A stretch of 64,000 nucleotides of DNA from Cyclina sinensis (GCA_012932295.1 JAAONU010000011.1:41232352-41296351); one strand, 5' to 3'. Numbered from the stretch's first letter, positions 24,801 to 36,698 are shown. Notes: generated by a model from the letters alone, not told the origin. A program made the numbers and translations.

Positions 24801-27800
24801 AAAGACCATTTTACCTTTCAAGCAAACAGTTGTTGATCCTCAAGAGAGCATAAAACAGGTGCGGGATGACGTAGTATCCTACCATTGAATATTGCTAAAA
24901 ACTATTAATACATAGGAAACTGTGCCTTTGTTCAAGGCTGCACTTTGACCCTGACCTATGAGGTGGGGATGTGATTCATCAGCACAATAAAACATCATCG
25001 TCGGAAACCCACGTTCGATCCATTCCGTTTCACTCTATTTATCTACATAATGTAGTTGTGCGGAATATGTACCGGGGGTCACCGACGATGTAAAACATGT
25101 GCCCACTGAAAACATTTCCATCCTGGGCAGCAGGGGTAAAATAATGACCTCTGGCATGAGTAAATAAATTTGTCAACAAGATTATGAGTAATACTTGAAA
25201 ACAGAGGGAGGCATTTTGTCCTCTATCAAAAACAAAGAGACTTGACACAAATACTTTCAAACATTATATTTGGTAATACTCTGAAATGCATGTGTACAGC
25301 TAAATACTGCTAACAATCCTTGAATCTGCTAATTACTTTAACTTAAGGAAGTCCTTCATATAATGTTTTCAAGTATGGTAATAAAGGTACTTAGATAGCA
25401 GACACAATGACAAGTACTGGTTTTAATACAAGAAACAGTCATAAAATGGGATTAACAGCAGCTGATAAACTCTGCTTCCCATAAATGTAAAATTGACAAT
25501 TTTAATCAAAATGCAGTCAAACATTTACTACATGTATGTCTTTTGAAAAGATTCTTTTGTTTGGATGAAGCAAAGTTTGGTAGTACAGCTAAGCTCTGCT
25601 ATTTAGACCTCTTACAAAATCACATAAAAATTATCAATTTGAAAGAACCACAGTCTAAACTATAGAATTATAAAGTAGTCTTTTCAGACTTATGACCAGT
25701 TCACTAATAAGTCCACTTTCTGACTGTTTTTATGAATGGAACTTCATGAGGTTTTTTCTTTGTATTAAAATCTTTCAAAGTTGTTTACCTTTCCAGTGTA
25801 ATCCTTGAGTACACCAGAATACACATTTGGACCATCAGGTCTGTTTATGATGTTATCTTTCACTGGATTCCTGAAATAATTTTCATAAAATATGATAGTT
25901 CATAATAATTGAGTTTAAAGAGTTCATAATCAATGAGTATAAAGAGTTCATAACCACCGAGTTTAAAGAGTTCATTATCACTAAGTCTGAATAGTTCATA
26001 ATAATTAAGTTTGAATAGTTCAAAATCATTGAGTTTAAAGAGTTCATAATAATTAATTTTGAACAGTTCATAATAAAGTTTATTAGTTCATAATCATACA
26101 TTTAAAGAGTTCATAATCATTATGTATGAATGGTTCATAATCATTAAGTTTGAATAGTTCATAGATATTAGGTCTGAATAGTTCATAATAAAGGTTTATT
26201 AGTTTATAATCATTAAGTTTAAAGAGTTCATAATCATTAAGTCTGAATAGTTCACAATCGTAAGGTGTTATAGTTCATATTCATATTTTTTTAATAGTTC
26301 ATAATCATTGAGTTTAAATAGTTCATAGTCATTTAGTTTATTTGTTCATAAAGATTTCATAATCATAAAGTTTTAATAGTTCACAACCATCAGGTGTGAT
26401 ATTTCATAACCATAAATTTGAAATGGTTCATTATCATTAAGATTAAATGTTGATAATTGTTAAGTTTAATTAGTTCATATTCATTATCATATTGCTAACA
26501 AAGTTGTCAAGTGAGGTAAAGAAGTAGATGAATTTACTAGTCTACAGACATAAAGATATACAATCAAAGTAGACATGATAGACTAGAGTCCAAGATTCAT
26601 TAATGATGAATATAAATTTCAGTAATACAATGTATATTCAACATTGCACAGAAAAACAGAAAAAAACAGTGATCAGGGAATAATACGATTTCAGTCTCTC
26701 TCTCAAAAAGTTTCATAGCAGTTTTGTTACATCATAATGTGATCAAGTTTCAACAGTATAATGCTAACACTCATTTGTATTATTCTTTTTTCTGGCAAAA
26801 CATTATCAATTATTGCGTAAATTTACATATTTACCAAACCTCAAATCTACATTAGTTTCATTATCAAAAAAGGTCAACAAATCCTGGTAAACCCATATTA
26901 AATTCTTCGTCGGTGACCCCCGGTACATATTCCGCACAACTACATTATGTACCGTGGGATAATTGACGGCTGATTATTCGTTTTCATGAATATTTATTAG
27001 CAAAGGGATGTAACTCTTCGTCGAATGAGATGTCGCATTACAAATAGACACTCTTCAGCGTGGAGAGTAGGAATAATGACAAGTTACTTAAAATAGACGT
27101 ATTTCCCAGGATTTAAACATAGGCGCGGAAGTCAAATTGTAACAAGTAATTTCATTGGCTGAGATTCCGCAAGGGAAATCTTACGGAAACCAATGAAAGT
27201 TGGTAATGAATTATTCATGAGTACGAAATTTTACCAGCCAATTGTCCCACGGTAGATAAATAGAGTGAAACGGAATGGATCGAACGTGGGTTTCCGACGA
27301 TGTATTAAATTATTAAATCCATTCTATTACAATAAATTCATTGCAATTAAGCGTCAAAAGGAAGAGTACCAAGGGATCTAACAATAATACTAATTTTAAA
27401 TCATTACTCATGGACTAAAGTTCTCCAAAATAAATGAAGTATTTCTTCACTCACTCTCTGTTATCTGCGATGTCATCATACATCATAACGATGATCCGCT
27501 CGTCTGGGATTCCATGACTGTGAAGGATTTGGTAGGCATGACAAATGTCCGCCTGTAAGAAAAGAGTTTTCAATATAATAAACAAAAGTTTTTACAATTC
27601 AATAAACTATTATTTTAACCCTTAACCTGCTGGAACCGAAAGTGCAGTCTGACCAGGCTCTATACTGTTGGTAGCTCCATTTTTGTAATTTGATATTGAA
27701 ATCCCTTAAACTTTGAATGGACTGTTCCAAATACAAAGCTGGGCAAATCCATTACAAAATTTCAGCATGTTCAGAGTTAAGAAAGTAATAAATCAGAAGT

Positions 27801-30800
27801 AAGTATGGGGGGTAAACACTCTATCATAACATGGGTGTGATAATTTCTGTCAGATGTTGGCGATACTGTAAAGTCAGGCAACTTCCTGGGTTATATGTGC
27901 TGATATAATGACAATTATATGCAGACATGTAATCTTTGCAGGCCTGAACTTTTAACTTTGAAGACAATATACCTACTATTTGAACATGCTATTAAAAAAT
28001 GACAGGCAGATTTACAACTTGGTGATATGACTGTGCCAAAAGATAGGAAATTTTATGTTTTCTGTCTTCAAGTTCCAGTAAACCCCCCCCCCACCACCTT
28101 CCCCTCTCTCTATGGAGACATTGGACAAAATAGGTTCAAAATAACAGAATTCCATGGCAAAAAAACCAAATGAAATATTGGAATGCAAATCTCTATCTAT
28201 CTGAGATTATTTACTGTTGGTACCATAACCCCATATGACCGACACCCACTGAAGAGTTAAACTGAATTTAGGTTTTGGGAATAGACAGTGCAAGAAGCAG
28301 AAACAGCCCTTTCCAGAGACTTCCCTGCCTTTTTTACAGGCTCAGTGTATAGCCCCGATACATATGACATCTGCTTAAAACTGACGTACGTCTGAAAGAC
28401 AATTAGCAGTATTGACCCTTAACCTGCTGGAACCGAAAGTGATTAGCCTTTGCCACCAGAATAGAGCCAGGCCAGCCTGCACATCCGTGCAGTCTGACCA
28501 GGCTCTATACTGTTGGTAGCTCCATTTTTGTATTTTGATATTGAAACCCTTAAACTTGAAATGGACAGTTCCAAATTCAAAGCTGGGCAAATCCATTACA
28601 AAATTTCAGGATGTTCAGGGTTAAAGCAGGAGCAGGAGAACCAACTCACAACCCCTGGGTCTGTGTGTTTGGACTTTACACTGGACCACTGATCAGCTTC
28701 TAGATTACAAAGTTTATCAAGTACTAATTAGTAATTAGTAAGTTATCTTGCTTAATGATTCTTCTATTTAACTTATCTAAATTAACTGGATGATTAAAAT
28801 GTAAATGGGTGAAATCATAATGGACAGGAAATGTTAATTCTCACAGCTTTCAAAGAGTTGAACATACGTATTTTCTATAACCTACTGCATGGTATGTACC
28901 ATTTCTTAGGGATCAGTGCTGACTGCAGACAATAATCTACTTTCACATCCTTGTAGTCTGATCATGGTCTGCTCTTTCGACTGCTCAATGAGTAAGTTTT
29001 TAAAGTTATGTCCTGTGATTGGTTTATGATTAACCATAAAATCTTTTTGTTAAAATTCCTAGTAGTCAGAAGTTGATGTGAGATACATGTATTTAGCAAG
29101 GTTAAGGTTATTTTTAACCAGATGAAGTAGCACATACGATGTATTTAATGTCCCGCACATGGATTCATGTGAGAATAAACACTTATCAGCTACTTCGGGA
29201 AGGAAAAAGGCTGACAAATCACTTGAAAACTAAAGCTTCAATTTCTATGGTTGATGTTCTATTTGTTTTGAATTTTGTTATCAGCCATATCTCAAAATCA
29301 CATGCATTAGTTTCTATATTCAAATACTGACTCAAAATAAGGCCATACATAACCATGTGACATTTTGTTTCTTATTACAGGACAGATTTCACCCAATCCT
29401 CAGTCATGTGTTAATGAAATGTACCGGTAGCGAAATGATAAATCAGGAAGAACTTTTATGTCAATCAAACATATTTGGGTATAGAATCAGAAGTTTTCCT
29501 AACTAATAAAACAGGTTTATCAGGTTCTTTGCAACACTCATGGTACCAACTGCAAGTACGCTGGCAACACTCATGGTACCAACTGCAAGTACGCTGGCCC
29601 GACACTCATGGTACCAACTGCAAGTACGCTGGCCCAACACTCATGGTACCAACTGCAAGTACGCTGGCAACACTCATGGTACCAACTGCAAGTACGCTGG
29701 CAACACTCATGGTACCAACTGCAAGTACGCTGGCCCAACACTCATGGTACCACCTGCAAGTACGCTGGCCCAACACTCATGGTATCAACTGCAAGTACGC
29801 TGGCCCAACACTCATGGTACCACCTGAAAGTACGCTGGCAACACTCATGGTACCAACTGCAAGTACGCTGGCAACACTCATGGTACCAACTGCAAGTACG
29901 CTGGCCCAACACTCATGGTACCAACTGCAAGTACGCTGGCAACACTCATGGTACCACCTGCAAGTACGCTGGCAACACTCATGGTACCAACTGCAAGTAC
30001 GCTGGCCCGACACTCATGGTACCAACTGCAAGTACGCTGGCCCAACACTCATGGTACCAACTGCAAGTACGCTGGCAACACTCATGGTACCAACTGCAAG
30101 TACGCTGGCAACACTCATGGTACCAACTGCAAGTACGCTGGCCCAACACTCATGGTACCACCTGCAAGTACGCTGGCCCAACACTCATGGTATCAACTGC
30201 AAGTACGCTGGCCCAACACTCATGGTACCACCTGCAAGTACGCTGGCAACACTCATGGTACCAACTGCAAGTACGCTGGCAACACTCATGGTACCAACTG
30301 CAAGTACGCTGGCCCAACACTCATGGTACCAACTGCAAGTACGCTGGCAACACTCATGGTACCACCTGCAAGTACGCTGGCAACACTCATGGTACCAACT
30401 GCAAGTACGCTGGCAACACTCATGGTACCAACTGCAAGTACGCTGGCCCAACACTCATGGTACCAACTGCAAGTACGCTGGCAACACTCATGGTACCACC
30501 TGCAAGTACGCTGGCAACACTCATGGTACCAACTGCAAAAACACTCATGGTACCAACTGCAAGTACGCTGGCAACACTCATGGTACCAACTGCAAGTACG
30601 CTGGCAACACTCATGGTACCAACTGCAAGTATGCTGGCAACACTCATGGTACCAACTGCAAGTACGCTGGCAACACTCATGGTACCAACTGCAAGTACGC
30701 TGGCAACACTCATGGTACCAACTGCAAGTACGCTGGCCCGACACTCATGGTACCAACTGCAAGTACGCTGGCCCAACACTCATGGTACCAACTGCAAGTA

Positions 30801-33800
30801 CGCTGGCCCAACACTCATGGTACCAACTGCAAGTACGCTGGCAACACTCATGGTACCAACTGCAAGTACGCTGGCCCGGAAAACAGACAAAGCTTAAGAA
30901 AGTCCAAAGAGCTAAAATACCAGAGACTGGCTACTTGTGAAAATCTCACAAAATCTTCGGGCAGGTAGATTAGATATCACAAATAATTGTTTGCTGTATT
31001 TATTTCAAATATTTCCAAGATTGTCGAAGACCTGAGAAAACACATTTCATTATGTAATAGAGCATGCATTTTTCTATAAAAAGATACCTTGCTTATCAAA
31101 ACTGGACCAGAAATGAAATATTGACAAAGTGCAGCATGATAAAACTGTGTTCAATTGTGGTCTTTTGGTGGTTGAAGGCAACTCTTTGAATGAATAGGTT
31201 TTGAACCTGATACCATATGGGTTTTTTTCACATCCTTTAAGGGTAATAAATAAGGGTTTTTCACTTTTGTTACCCTGGACAAAATACTGATAAACAAAAT
31301 ATATATATATATATACATGTATATATAAATTCAGGTTAATCTTGTATCAGATGACATAAAACAAAGTGCAGAGTTCAGCTGATATGCAAATTATTTCTTA
31401 CTTTTCCAAAATAGTCACTATAATGTGTCCTATATATGTTTACCTTTTAACTTGGTACATTAATTGTAGATTGTGAAGTTCAGAACAATAGAGCATTACT
31501 GAACGGAATGTTAAACGACAACAGAGCGATTAAAAGTTACCACAAACTATTGATTAAGTTCACAATGAATTCTAAATTACTGAAAAAACATCAATTTTCT
31601 AAAATATCAAGCTTTCAACCTCACTCCTTAACAAAAAGGGGCTGAAAAGACCCTTTTGTCACACAGATCATCCTCTTCAATCTGAAGGTCAAGAGGTTCG
31701 AATCCTAGCCAGTGTTCAGGGGTGTCTGTTAGGCAAAGTCACCTATACCACTATAAAATTCACCAAGGTATGAATAGGCACAAGAAATGAATGTTACTAA
31801 TCCTTCTCGCAAGCAACTGATATCATCTGAGGGCATTATGAATAAATGCTTGCATTGTAAGTTTTCATTGAAATCATGCTAAAACAAAATGGTATAAAAC
31901 AAAAATAAAATACTCCCTACTATTTTCTAAGACTTGGATAAAGTATGAATTCAAAGGTCATAGGTCACAAGTCAAGACACTAGTTTTCTCTTGTTACAAT
32001 AACCCATCCTCCAATACTGTTGGCTAAACCTTTCAATTATTTCTTATCTATGTACCCCAGATAAAATGTACAATCCTAATTATTCAAGTGATTACCAGAG
32101 ATGTAAGATGTATAATTAGATTGAACTGTGACAGTGAACAACTGGTACCAAGGTATCTTAAACATACAACAATGCTGGTACAAACTTTCAAAACAAGTTT
32201 ATGGCCATTGTATCACAGTTTCAAGTGTTTGACAGTAAAAAATGACACAATGCATCTAGGTTATGATGCCTTCCCTTTTTTTCTTTATGAAACTAAAGGC
32301 CTAAATCTCATTCACATTACTACTATTGTGTAATGTTAAAATAAAGAAAACAAGCTACCCAGATACTGGGATTTTGATAGACTTTTTGAGACTCCTGTTG
32401 TGGCAAAAATAATATATGACCAAATTTTAATTTCCATCAGTTTAATTGCTGCAGCAACTCTGAGTGAGAATGAACACTTTGCTCTAGGTATGGGAATTAG
32501 ATAATCATCTAAATCCACTGGGTATAACACTCACCTCTCCCCTATGGCGAAAACTATTGAAGGTGCACGAATTACCAGCATATACTGCATTTTACATGCA
32601 TATGTATTCAGACATTAGTTATTATACATGTATAAGTATACTGAATGAAATATGAAAAAAGGTGTAAAATACTATGTCTCTGGAATGTCAAATTTTTCTT
32701 GTTTTACCATAATAATGTAGGAAAGAAAACTGTAGCAGTATCTAAAAATGAGGACCATGGCAGAAAAAAAATCATTTTATAACTTTAAATCTCACTAGAG
32801 ATTGTTTTTGAGAAAAACATATGTCTCCCCCAACATGCCATTTAACATGAAGAATATAAAAATCATCTGACAGGAACCTGCTGATAACACGCATCACTAC
32901 GCTTGATCACGATCATTGTTGTGTGAAGATTCCTAAAAATGAAACCAACAGTTTTGAAGATAACCTGTACGAAAATTATAAGCCAATTCTGTACAGAGTC
33001 TGTACAGATTCTGGTCAGAATTTTAGTTTTCTGTACTGAGTCTGTACAGACACAGAATCTGTCTATGAAAATCTGTGCAGAAAAAAAAATATCTGTGCAG
33101 AAAATAACAATGAAGCAGATTTTTTTCTGGTTAGGATTCATTAATAGCCAGATTTTCTCACTTTGAAATTTCACAAGACAGAATTTTCAACTTAGAACTT
33201 TCACAATACAGAATAATTCTGGATACTTTACAAAATATGATAGAATATATGGACTTAGAAAACTAGAGGCCAAAATTTTAGACAGAAAATTCAAGATAGT
33301 AACAATTTGAGCTAATGAGCAAAAGAGTATGCTTAGGAATCATATTCTATTAATTCCCAACATGTAAAAATAGTAAGAGACATTTTTTTGTTAAGAAATG
33401 ATGAGGCAATGACAAAATATATCATGTTAAAGGCCTTCAGTCCATACAATGTCATTATATATATTTTAATATGAAGCTACTACATCATTATCAACTTGTG
33501 TTTATGTACGGGCACATATATATTACAATTTTTGATAAAGAGTATTGCGGAGCTAATACAATACATTCAATAATCACTATTCTAGCAGAGTGAAAGAACT
33601 GAACTTTTTGTTCACTTGCAATGATTAACCACAATTTGTAAATAATATGCAATCAAAATAAGTGGATGTTCTCTTAGGAAGCCAAACAACAATGATATAA
33701 AGAGTATTAAGGATCTGTAATGGACAGAAAATCTAGGTCTGTGAAAGCTTGGCTTAACTGCATCAGGGTCATTCAAATCCACATCCTGATTGCAAAATGC

Positions 33801-36626
33801 TGATAAGCCTTCCAAGTTGTAGAGGCCCTCTGCAGGTCATATCTGATTTTGAGGCTTATCAGAGACAAGTGGGCATTTGTAATTTTCAATAGTTGATCCC
33901 AATGCAGCCCCTAACCCCTGCTACTCCAGGAGATAAGGTCATACCAGTAAAACTGCCCAGTTGTAACCGCCATTTTCTAGTTTAAAATGAAAACTTTTGT
34001 TACATTTCTACAATTATGTTTAGAATTATTAAGAATGTGTATGAATGTGTACCAGGCAGTATGATATATCTGCATAAAAAAGGAGTTAACTGGATTTTAA
34101 AAGTTGAATTTAGTGTTGCAACAGACAGATTGTTCAAATGGAGACTTTGCAAAGAAAACTATTCATGTTGTTTGGAGTCATCATCAATGATTGAGGTAAA
34201 TATTTAATGTTTTAAATGTTCTAAAAGTATTTAGATTGTTCTTAGAGAAATGACAGTAATCTTCATCTTGACAGTTGAAAAGTAATTTTTTTTCTTTTTT
34301 CTTTTTAATTAAACTTGTGATATTGTCACTGGCCAGGGAGTACAGTGCTTCTTTACTGCATTACAATAACTTGTACTATATTTATATGCACAGGGGTTTC
34401 TTTGTAATCAAATGATAATTAAACTGATACTTTTTTTCAGAATATGTGACAGATGTAGGAAGAACAATCATCAGGATGACATTTCAAGGGAGCACTTTAA
34501 TTATGCTGTGAATGAAAAATTTGTTAACACAAAGAATATTTATTGGAGAACTATATGCATGATTTTGACAATGAACAATTGAAAGCAAACATGACTAAAA
34601 TTGGTTTAAACTGTAGGTAGTTATTTTTTAAAGTGATTTACATTAATTGCTTCACTTGGAAGTTAAATGAAAAAGTAAGTAAGTAAATTATATATTTAAA
34701 TACTAGGTTTCAAATCTTGTATTTTGTCATACATGTCAGTAATGCATTTGCTAATTACATGATAAATTACATGTCCTATTCTTTGTATATGATTTTAAAA
34801 TTTAAAAAAGATGTACTATCTAAGCATGTAAAATTTTACATTATATTAAACAGAAATAAAAGTGTTTAAAAAATACCAGTCCATGTATTTGATTTTTATG
34901 CATACCATATTCCTTTACTGTATGCAGATTTAATTAATTCTCTGTGTCAGATTTTTTTCTGTGTCAGATTTTTCTCTGTACAGATTTTTCTCTGTGCAGA
35001 TATTTTTCTGCCCATTGTGTACCATTTTTTTTTCCAGAATTTTTTTTGGCCCAGAATTTTTTCTGGCCCAGACTTTTTTCTGCCTAATTTAAATATTTCA
35101 GAATTTTCTGTACAGATTTTGTTCTTTATCTATATACCAAATATCTAAAAATAGAATTCTGGTTCAGTAGTGTTTAACTACCCCAGAATATTTTCTGGAC
35201 ATAATTTGTACAGAATTTTGAATTTTTTTCTGTACATAATATGGCTCTATTCTGGCCAGACATTTTCGTACAGGTAGCCAAACTGTGTTCAAATTTGGTC
35301 AAATCAAGGCCCATAACTTCACTGAAAATCACTGAACCAGAAAATGCCAAAGATATGTTCAACTAGGCTTGGTAGCAATAAATCACAGCAAGTTCCACTG
35401 AAATCCAAAAAACAATATATCCCCCACCCCACTAAGAATTTGATTCATACTTATACAAAGACCATCCTTAGTTTCATGAAAATACTACAGTATAAATTCA
35501 GTCATTTTTATTCACTGCTACTTTTCTGGTTGAACAACAATCTATGAATGTTGGAATATTTCAACTAGGCCATGCAGGGCTGAGGGTGTAGGTCACTTCA
35601 GCAGACAGGCATGGAATATCACCAAACATAATAAAATCCTTACATGTAAGTGCAAATCTGGATGGTTTATGATTTTCACTGTTGAAAAGACAGAGTAGAC
35701 CTAGGCCTAACATGCTAAACATCTACATTGTATTTAGTACTGCAAAGCAGACAATCAAATATCACATTCCATTGTTTAATTAATCTTAAAACTAGGAGTA
35801 CCTACTGGTAACAAATCTGATTATTTTGTACTTAAAAATTGTAAAGATCTACAAATAGTTGTTTATGTATCTGGTAAATGAATCCATAGTGACTTAGTTA
35901 ACTTACAGTTTGTTAAAAAAAAGGAAATACACAGTACATAATGCCCAAGCAGTCACTTCAGTCAGGGACCATATACATGTATTACTGTTAAGTCTCAGTT
36001 TAGTGACACAGTTTTTATGAAATTTTGGTCTTATAAAAATAAGCTACCACCTAACTGTTTTCATGTATTACATTATTTTTTATGATATGTAAAGTGCTTC
36101 CAATGGTATAGTGTTCACGTAACATGATCATGATATATGAAGGAAGAAAAACATAAAAACTTTTATAAAATGATGATGGTGAAAATAGTAAACTGGTATA
36201 TAGTTTATTTATAGAACTATTGAAATTTTAGAGATACAATGTACTGTATAGATGTACCTATTTAGCAGGTAATTGTATAAATTTATTACCTTAATTTCAA
36301 TTTTAACATAAAGAAATATTATCTTACTATAACTTTATATATCTTATAGAAATAAACTATGTAAAAATTCTCTTCCATTTCATATGACCAGTCTGACTAG
36401 ATTCCATCAGGTACGTATATTAATATATGTAATATAAATACCTGATTCCATGCATGTAAACAAAATATTTCACCTGGTGTCTGTAATTGAAGTAACCATT
36501 CGAGCCAGCCACAAGTAAAGCCCAATGTTGACCACCTTTTTCCGGTTGTTCAAATTCAACTACATTCTCTGGGAAGCAAAAAACACCCGCTACAAACACT
36601 GACAATAAAAATATCGCTCTATCCAT
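15867..36626 (-). CDS. LGMN: Legumain (asparaginyl endopeptidase, C13 family), complete, 12 exons
   Basis: Exons in coding order: 36474-36626, 27455-27552, 25789-25870, 24265-24341, 23327-23402, 22533-22595, 21313-21382, 20840-20958, 20147-20317, 18790-18906, 17431-17604, 15867-15995. All introns are GT-AG, phases agree, and they join to 442 aa (human legumain is 433). Residues 1-17 look like a signal peptide. The catalytic domain shows VAGSNG (Asn43), the catalytic His150 in FVDHGG and Cys191 in [15 protein letters not shown] and an N-glycosylation sequon NTS (Asn266, conserved in family members) follow. The C-terminal third is the death-domain-like prodomain; Asn322 in SLNL lies near the expected activation cleavage. 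The mammalian RGD is replaced by LKGE. Family knowledge: a lysosomal cysteine protease cutting after Asn, self-activated at acid pH. The start ATG has A at -3 and G at +4. Intron 1 is 8.9 kb; several introns hold transposons. Confidence 0.97.
16105..17022. mobile_element. pogo/Tigger-like non-autonomous DNA transposon in legumain intron 11
   Basis: The ends are inverted repeats starting CAGTAAAAMCTCA, followed on both sides by GACCA(A)CTCAATATT-type sequence, with TA on each flank (16103-16104 and 17023-17024). CAGT termini with a TA target duplication are characteristic of the Tc1/mariner-pogo group. The 918-bp interior has no transposase motif; a minus-strand ORF at 16649-16921 is not recognisable. 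Confidence 0.75.
19300..20066 (+). mobile_element. pearl/Helentron-like element, family III, in legumain intron 9
   Basis: The 5' end has a hairpin (GTTTTTG 303-309 pairing with CAAAAAC 316-322 of 19300s) followed by ATATGTCTCCCCC. The interior has about four modules of roughly 160 bp with GTGACCTTGACCTTGAGAC and CAAGTTTCATAAAAATCC. Two GACA/GACGG runs occur (19532-19570 and 19992-20012). The 3' hairpin pairs ATGTCTCCCCC (20029-20040) with GGAGGGAGACAT (20048-20060). An internal ATATGTCTCCCTG at 19588 suggests a composite of two copies. ORFs crossing it simply repeat the module. Confidence 0.75.
21495..22361 (+). mobile_element. pearl/Helentron-like element, family IV, in legumain intron 6
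   Basis: The 5' side has an imperfect hairpin (GCAGTC / GACAGC) then AAATCCCCTTCC. Four modules of about 155 bp follow, each with TGTGACCTTGACCTTG, CATCGTCTCATAATGGTGA and CAGCGGTTTAAAAGTTATGG. A GACAGACGG-type stretch near 22295-22315 comes next. The 3' hairpin pairs AATCCCCTCCCC with GGGGAAGGGGATT (22328-22357) and is followed by AAAAA. Confidence 0.75.
23492..23704 (+). mobile_element. piggyBac-like MITE copy 1 (213 bp), legumain intron 4 flank region
   Basis: It is bounded by TTAA at both ends. Termini are imperfect inverted repeats: CCCTTAATCTGCTGG on the left, reading CCCTGGAACTGCTG from the right. The middle contains an imperfect hairpin of about 22 bp (TATAGAGCCAGGCCAG versus CTGACCAGGCTCTATA). 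It lies upstream of legumain exon 5. The minus-strand ORF over it is a translation of the repeat. Confidence 0.85.
24601..24893. mobile_element. Foldback-type element in legumain intron 3
   Basis: Arms 24601-24649 and 24846-24893 are inverted copies of about 48 bp with roughly three mismatches (both contain AATATTCAATGGTAG, ATACTACGTCATC and GCACCTGTTTTATGC). They flank a core of about 196 bp. No ORF of a transposase. A non-autonomous foldback or MITE is the likely identity. Confidence 0.75.
24996..25090 (+). mobile_element. Short MITE, uninterrupted copy (95 bp)
   Basis: Terminal inverted repeats CATCGTCGGAAACCC and (from the other end) CATCGTCGGTGACCC. The sequence matches in inverted orientation the element at 26905-27303, but it lacks the 301-bp insertion there and so preserves the empty site (ATTATGTAGATAAATAG on the minus strand). 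Confidence 0.8.
25880..26490. repeat. AT-rich tandem array, unit about 24 bp, in legumain intron 2-3 boundary
   Basis: About 25 degenerate copies of AGTTCATAATCATTAAGTTT plus a few bases, beginning just upstream (in gene direction) of exon 3, inside intron 2. Minus-strand ORFs (repeated IMNSLNS) are translations of the unit. Confidence 0.9.
26905..27303 (-). mobile_element. Short MITE, copy interrupted by a second MITE
   Basis: Reverse-orientation copy of the 95-bp element at 24996-25090. Its two halves are 26905-26951 and 27253-27303, separated by the inner element 26952-27252. Confidence 0.85.
26952..27252. mobile_element. 301-bp MITE with TA target duplication, nested in another MITE
   Basis: Terminal inverted repeats CCGTGGGATAATTG and, from the right end, CCGTGGGACAATTG. 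TA is present on both sides (26950-26951, 27253-27254) and single in the uninterrupted copy at 24996-25090, so the boundaries are directly supported. A TA duplication points to the Tc1/mariner group; no ORF. Confidence 0.9.
27615..27780 (+). mobile_element. piggyBac-like MITE copy 2, internally deleted (166 bp)
   Basis: TTAACCCTTAACCTGCTGG at the left and CATGTTCAGAGTTAA at the right, as in copies 1 and 3. About 46 bp of the internal hairpin region is missing. It lies in legumain intron 1, some 60 bp upstream of exon 2. Confidence 0.85.
28189..28700 (-). mobile_element. tRNA-derived SINE (family 1) split by a MITE
   Basis: Aligns with the copy at 60490-60775: shared ATCTATCTGAG tail, CATATGACCGAC, GCTCAGTGTATAGC, GAAAGACWATTAG and a terminal GGACCAC head region. 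The alignment is interrupted at 28412-28624 by a full-length TTAA MITE. The minus strand is the SINE sense strand. Confidence 0.75.
28412..28624 (+). mobile_element. piggyBac-like MITE copy 3 (213 bp) inside a SINE
   Basis: Same length and order as copy 1: CCCTTAACCTGCTGG at the left, ATGTTCAGGG then TTAA at the right. The left TTAA is mutated to TTGA. The internal hairpin TAGAGCCAGGCCAG / CTGACCAGGCTCTA is present. Confidence 0.88.
28701..29528. other. Intron 1 sequence without recognised features
   Basis: AT-rich intron. A short stretch near 28910-28980 vaguely recalls the MITE core (ACTGCAGAC, AGTCTGATCATGGTCTG) and may be an old, unrecognisable copy. Confidence 0.4.
29529..30880. repeat. 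33/35-bp minisatellite, about 40 units, in legumain intron 1
   Basis: Head-to-tail copies of ACACTCATGGTACCAACTGC plus AAGTACGCTGGC, with each unit either 33 bp (GGCAACACT) or 35 bp (GGCCCAACACT). The mix of lengths makes the reading frame change from unit to unit. Almost every unit has GGTACC. A block of 12 units (about 406 bp) starting at 29598 is repeated at 30004, marked by the CCCGACACT variant. Long ORFs on both strands (up to 497 codons) are artefacts of the array. Confidence 0.96.
30881..32794. other. Intron 1 sequence, mostly featureless
   Basis: Contains an (AT)n/TATATA stretch near 31300-31326. Near 31680-31760 there is a GGTTCGAATCC box that could be a decayed SINE head. No coding exon is seen. 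Confidence 0.4.
32795..32840 (+). mobile_element. Family III element, 5' terminus only
   Basis: CACTAGAGATT, then a perfect hairpin (GTTTTT 32804-32809, AAAAAC 32813-32818), then ATATGTCTCCCCC, matching the 5' end at 19300. No modules or 3' end follow, so it is a truncated or solo end. Confidence 0.5.
32960..35270. repeat. Degenerate TCTGTRCAGATTTT-type low-complexity blocks in intron 1
   Basis: Two blocks, about 32980-33110 and 34935-35270, are built from variants of TCTGTACAGA and CAGAATTTTTTCTG. The sequence between (33180-34930) is AT-rich with nothing recognised. The sequence from 35271 to exon 1 at 36474 is likewise plain intron. Confidence 0.55.
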
Positions 36627-36698
36627 GTTGATAGCTTGGTAATCACTGAATAACTAACAGGAAATTTTACCTATTCATATGCGTCGGACATGTTTATA

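Noticed and set aside
29475..30968. 497-codon ORF and overlapping ORFs on both strands
   Set aside because: They read through a 33/35-bp minisatellite in legumain intron 1. Open frames exist in several registers at once and the 35-bp units shift frame.
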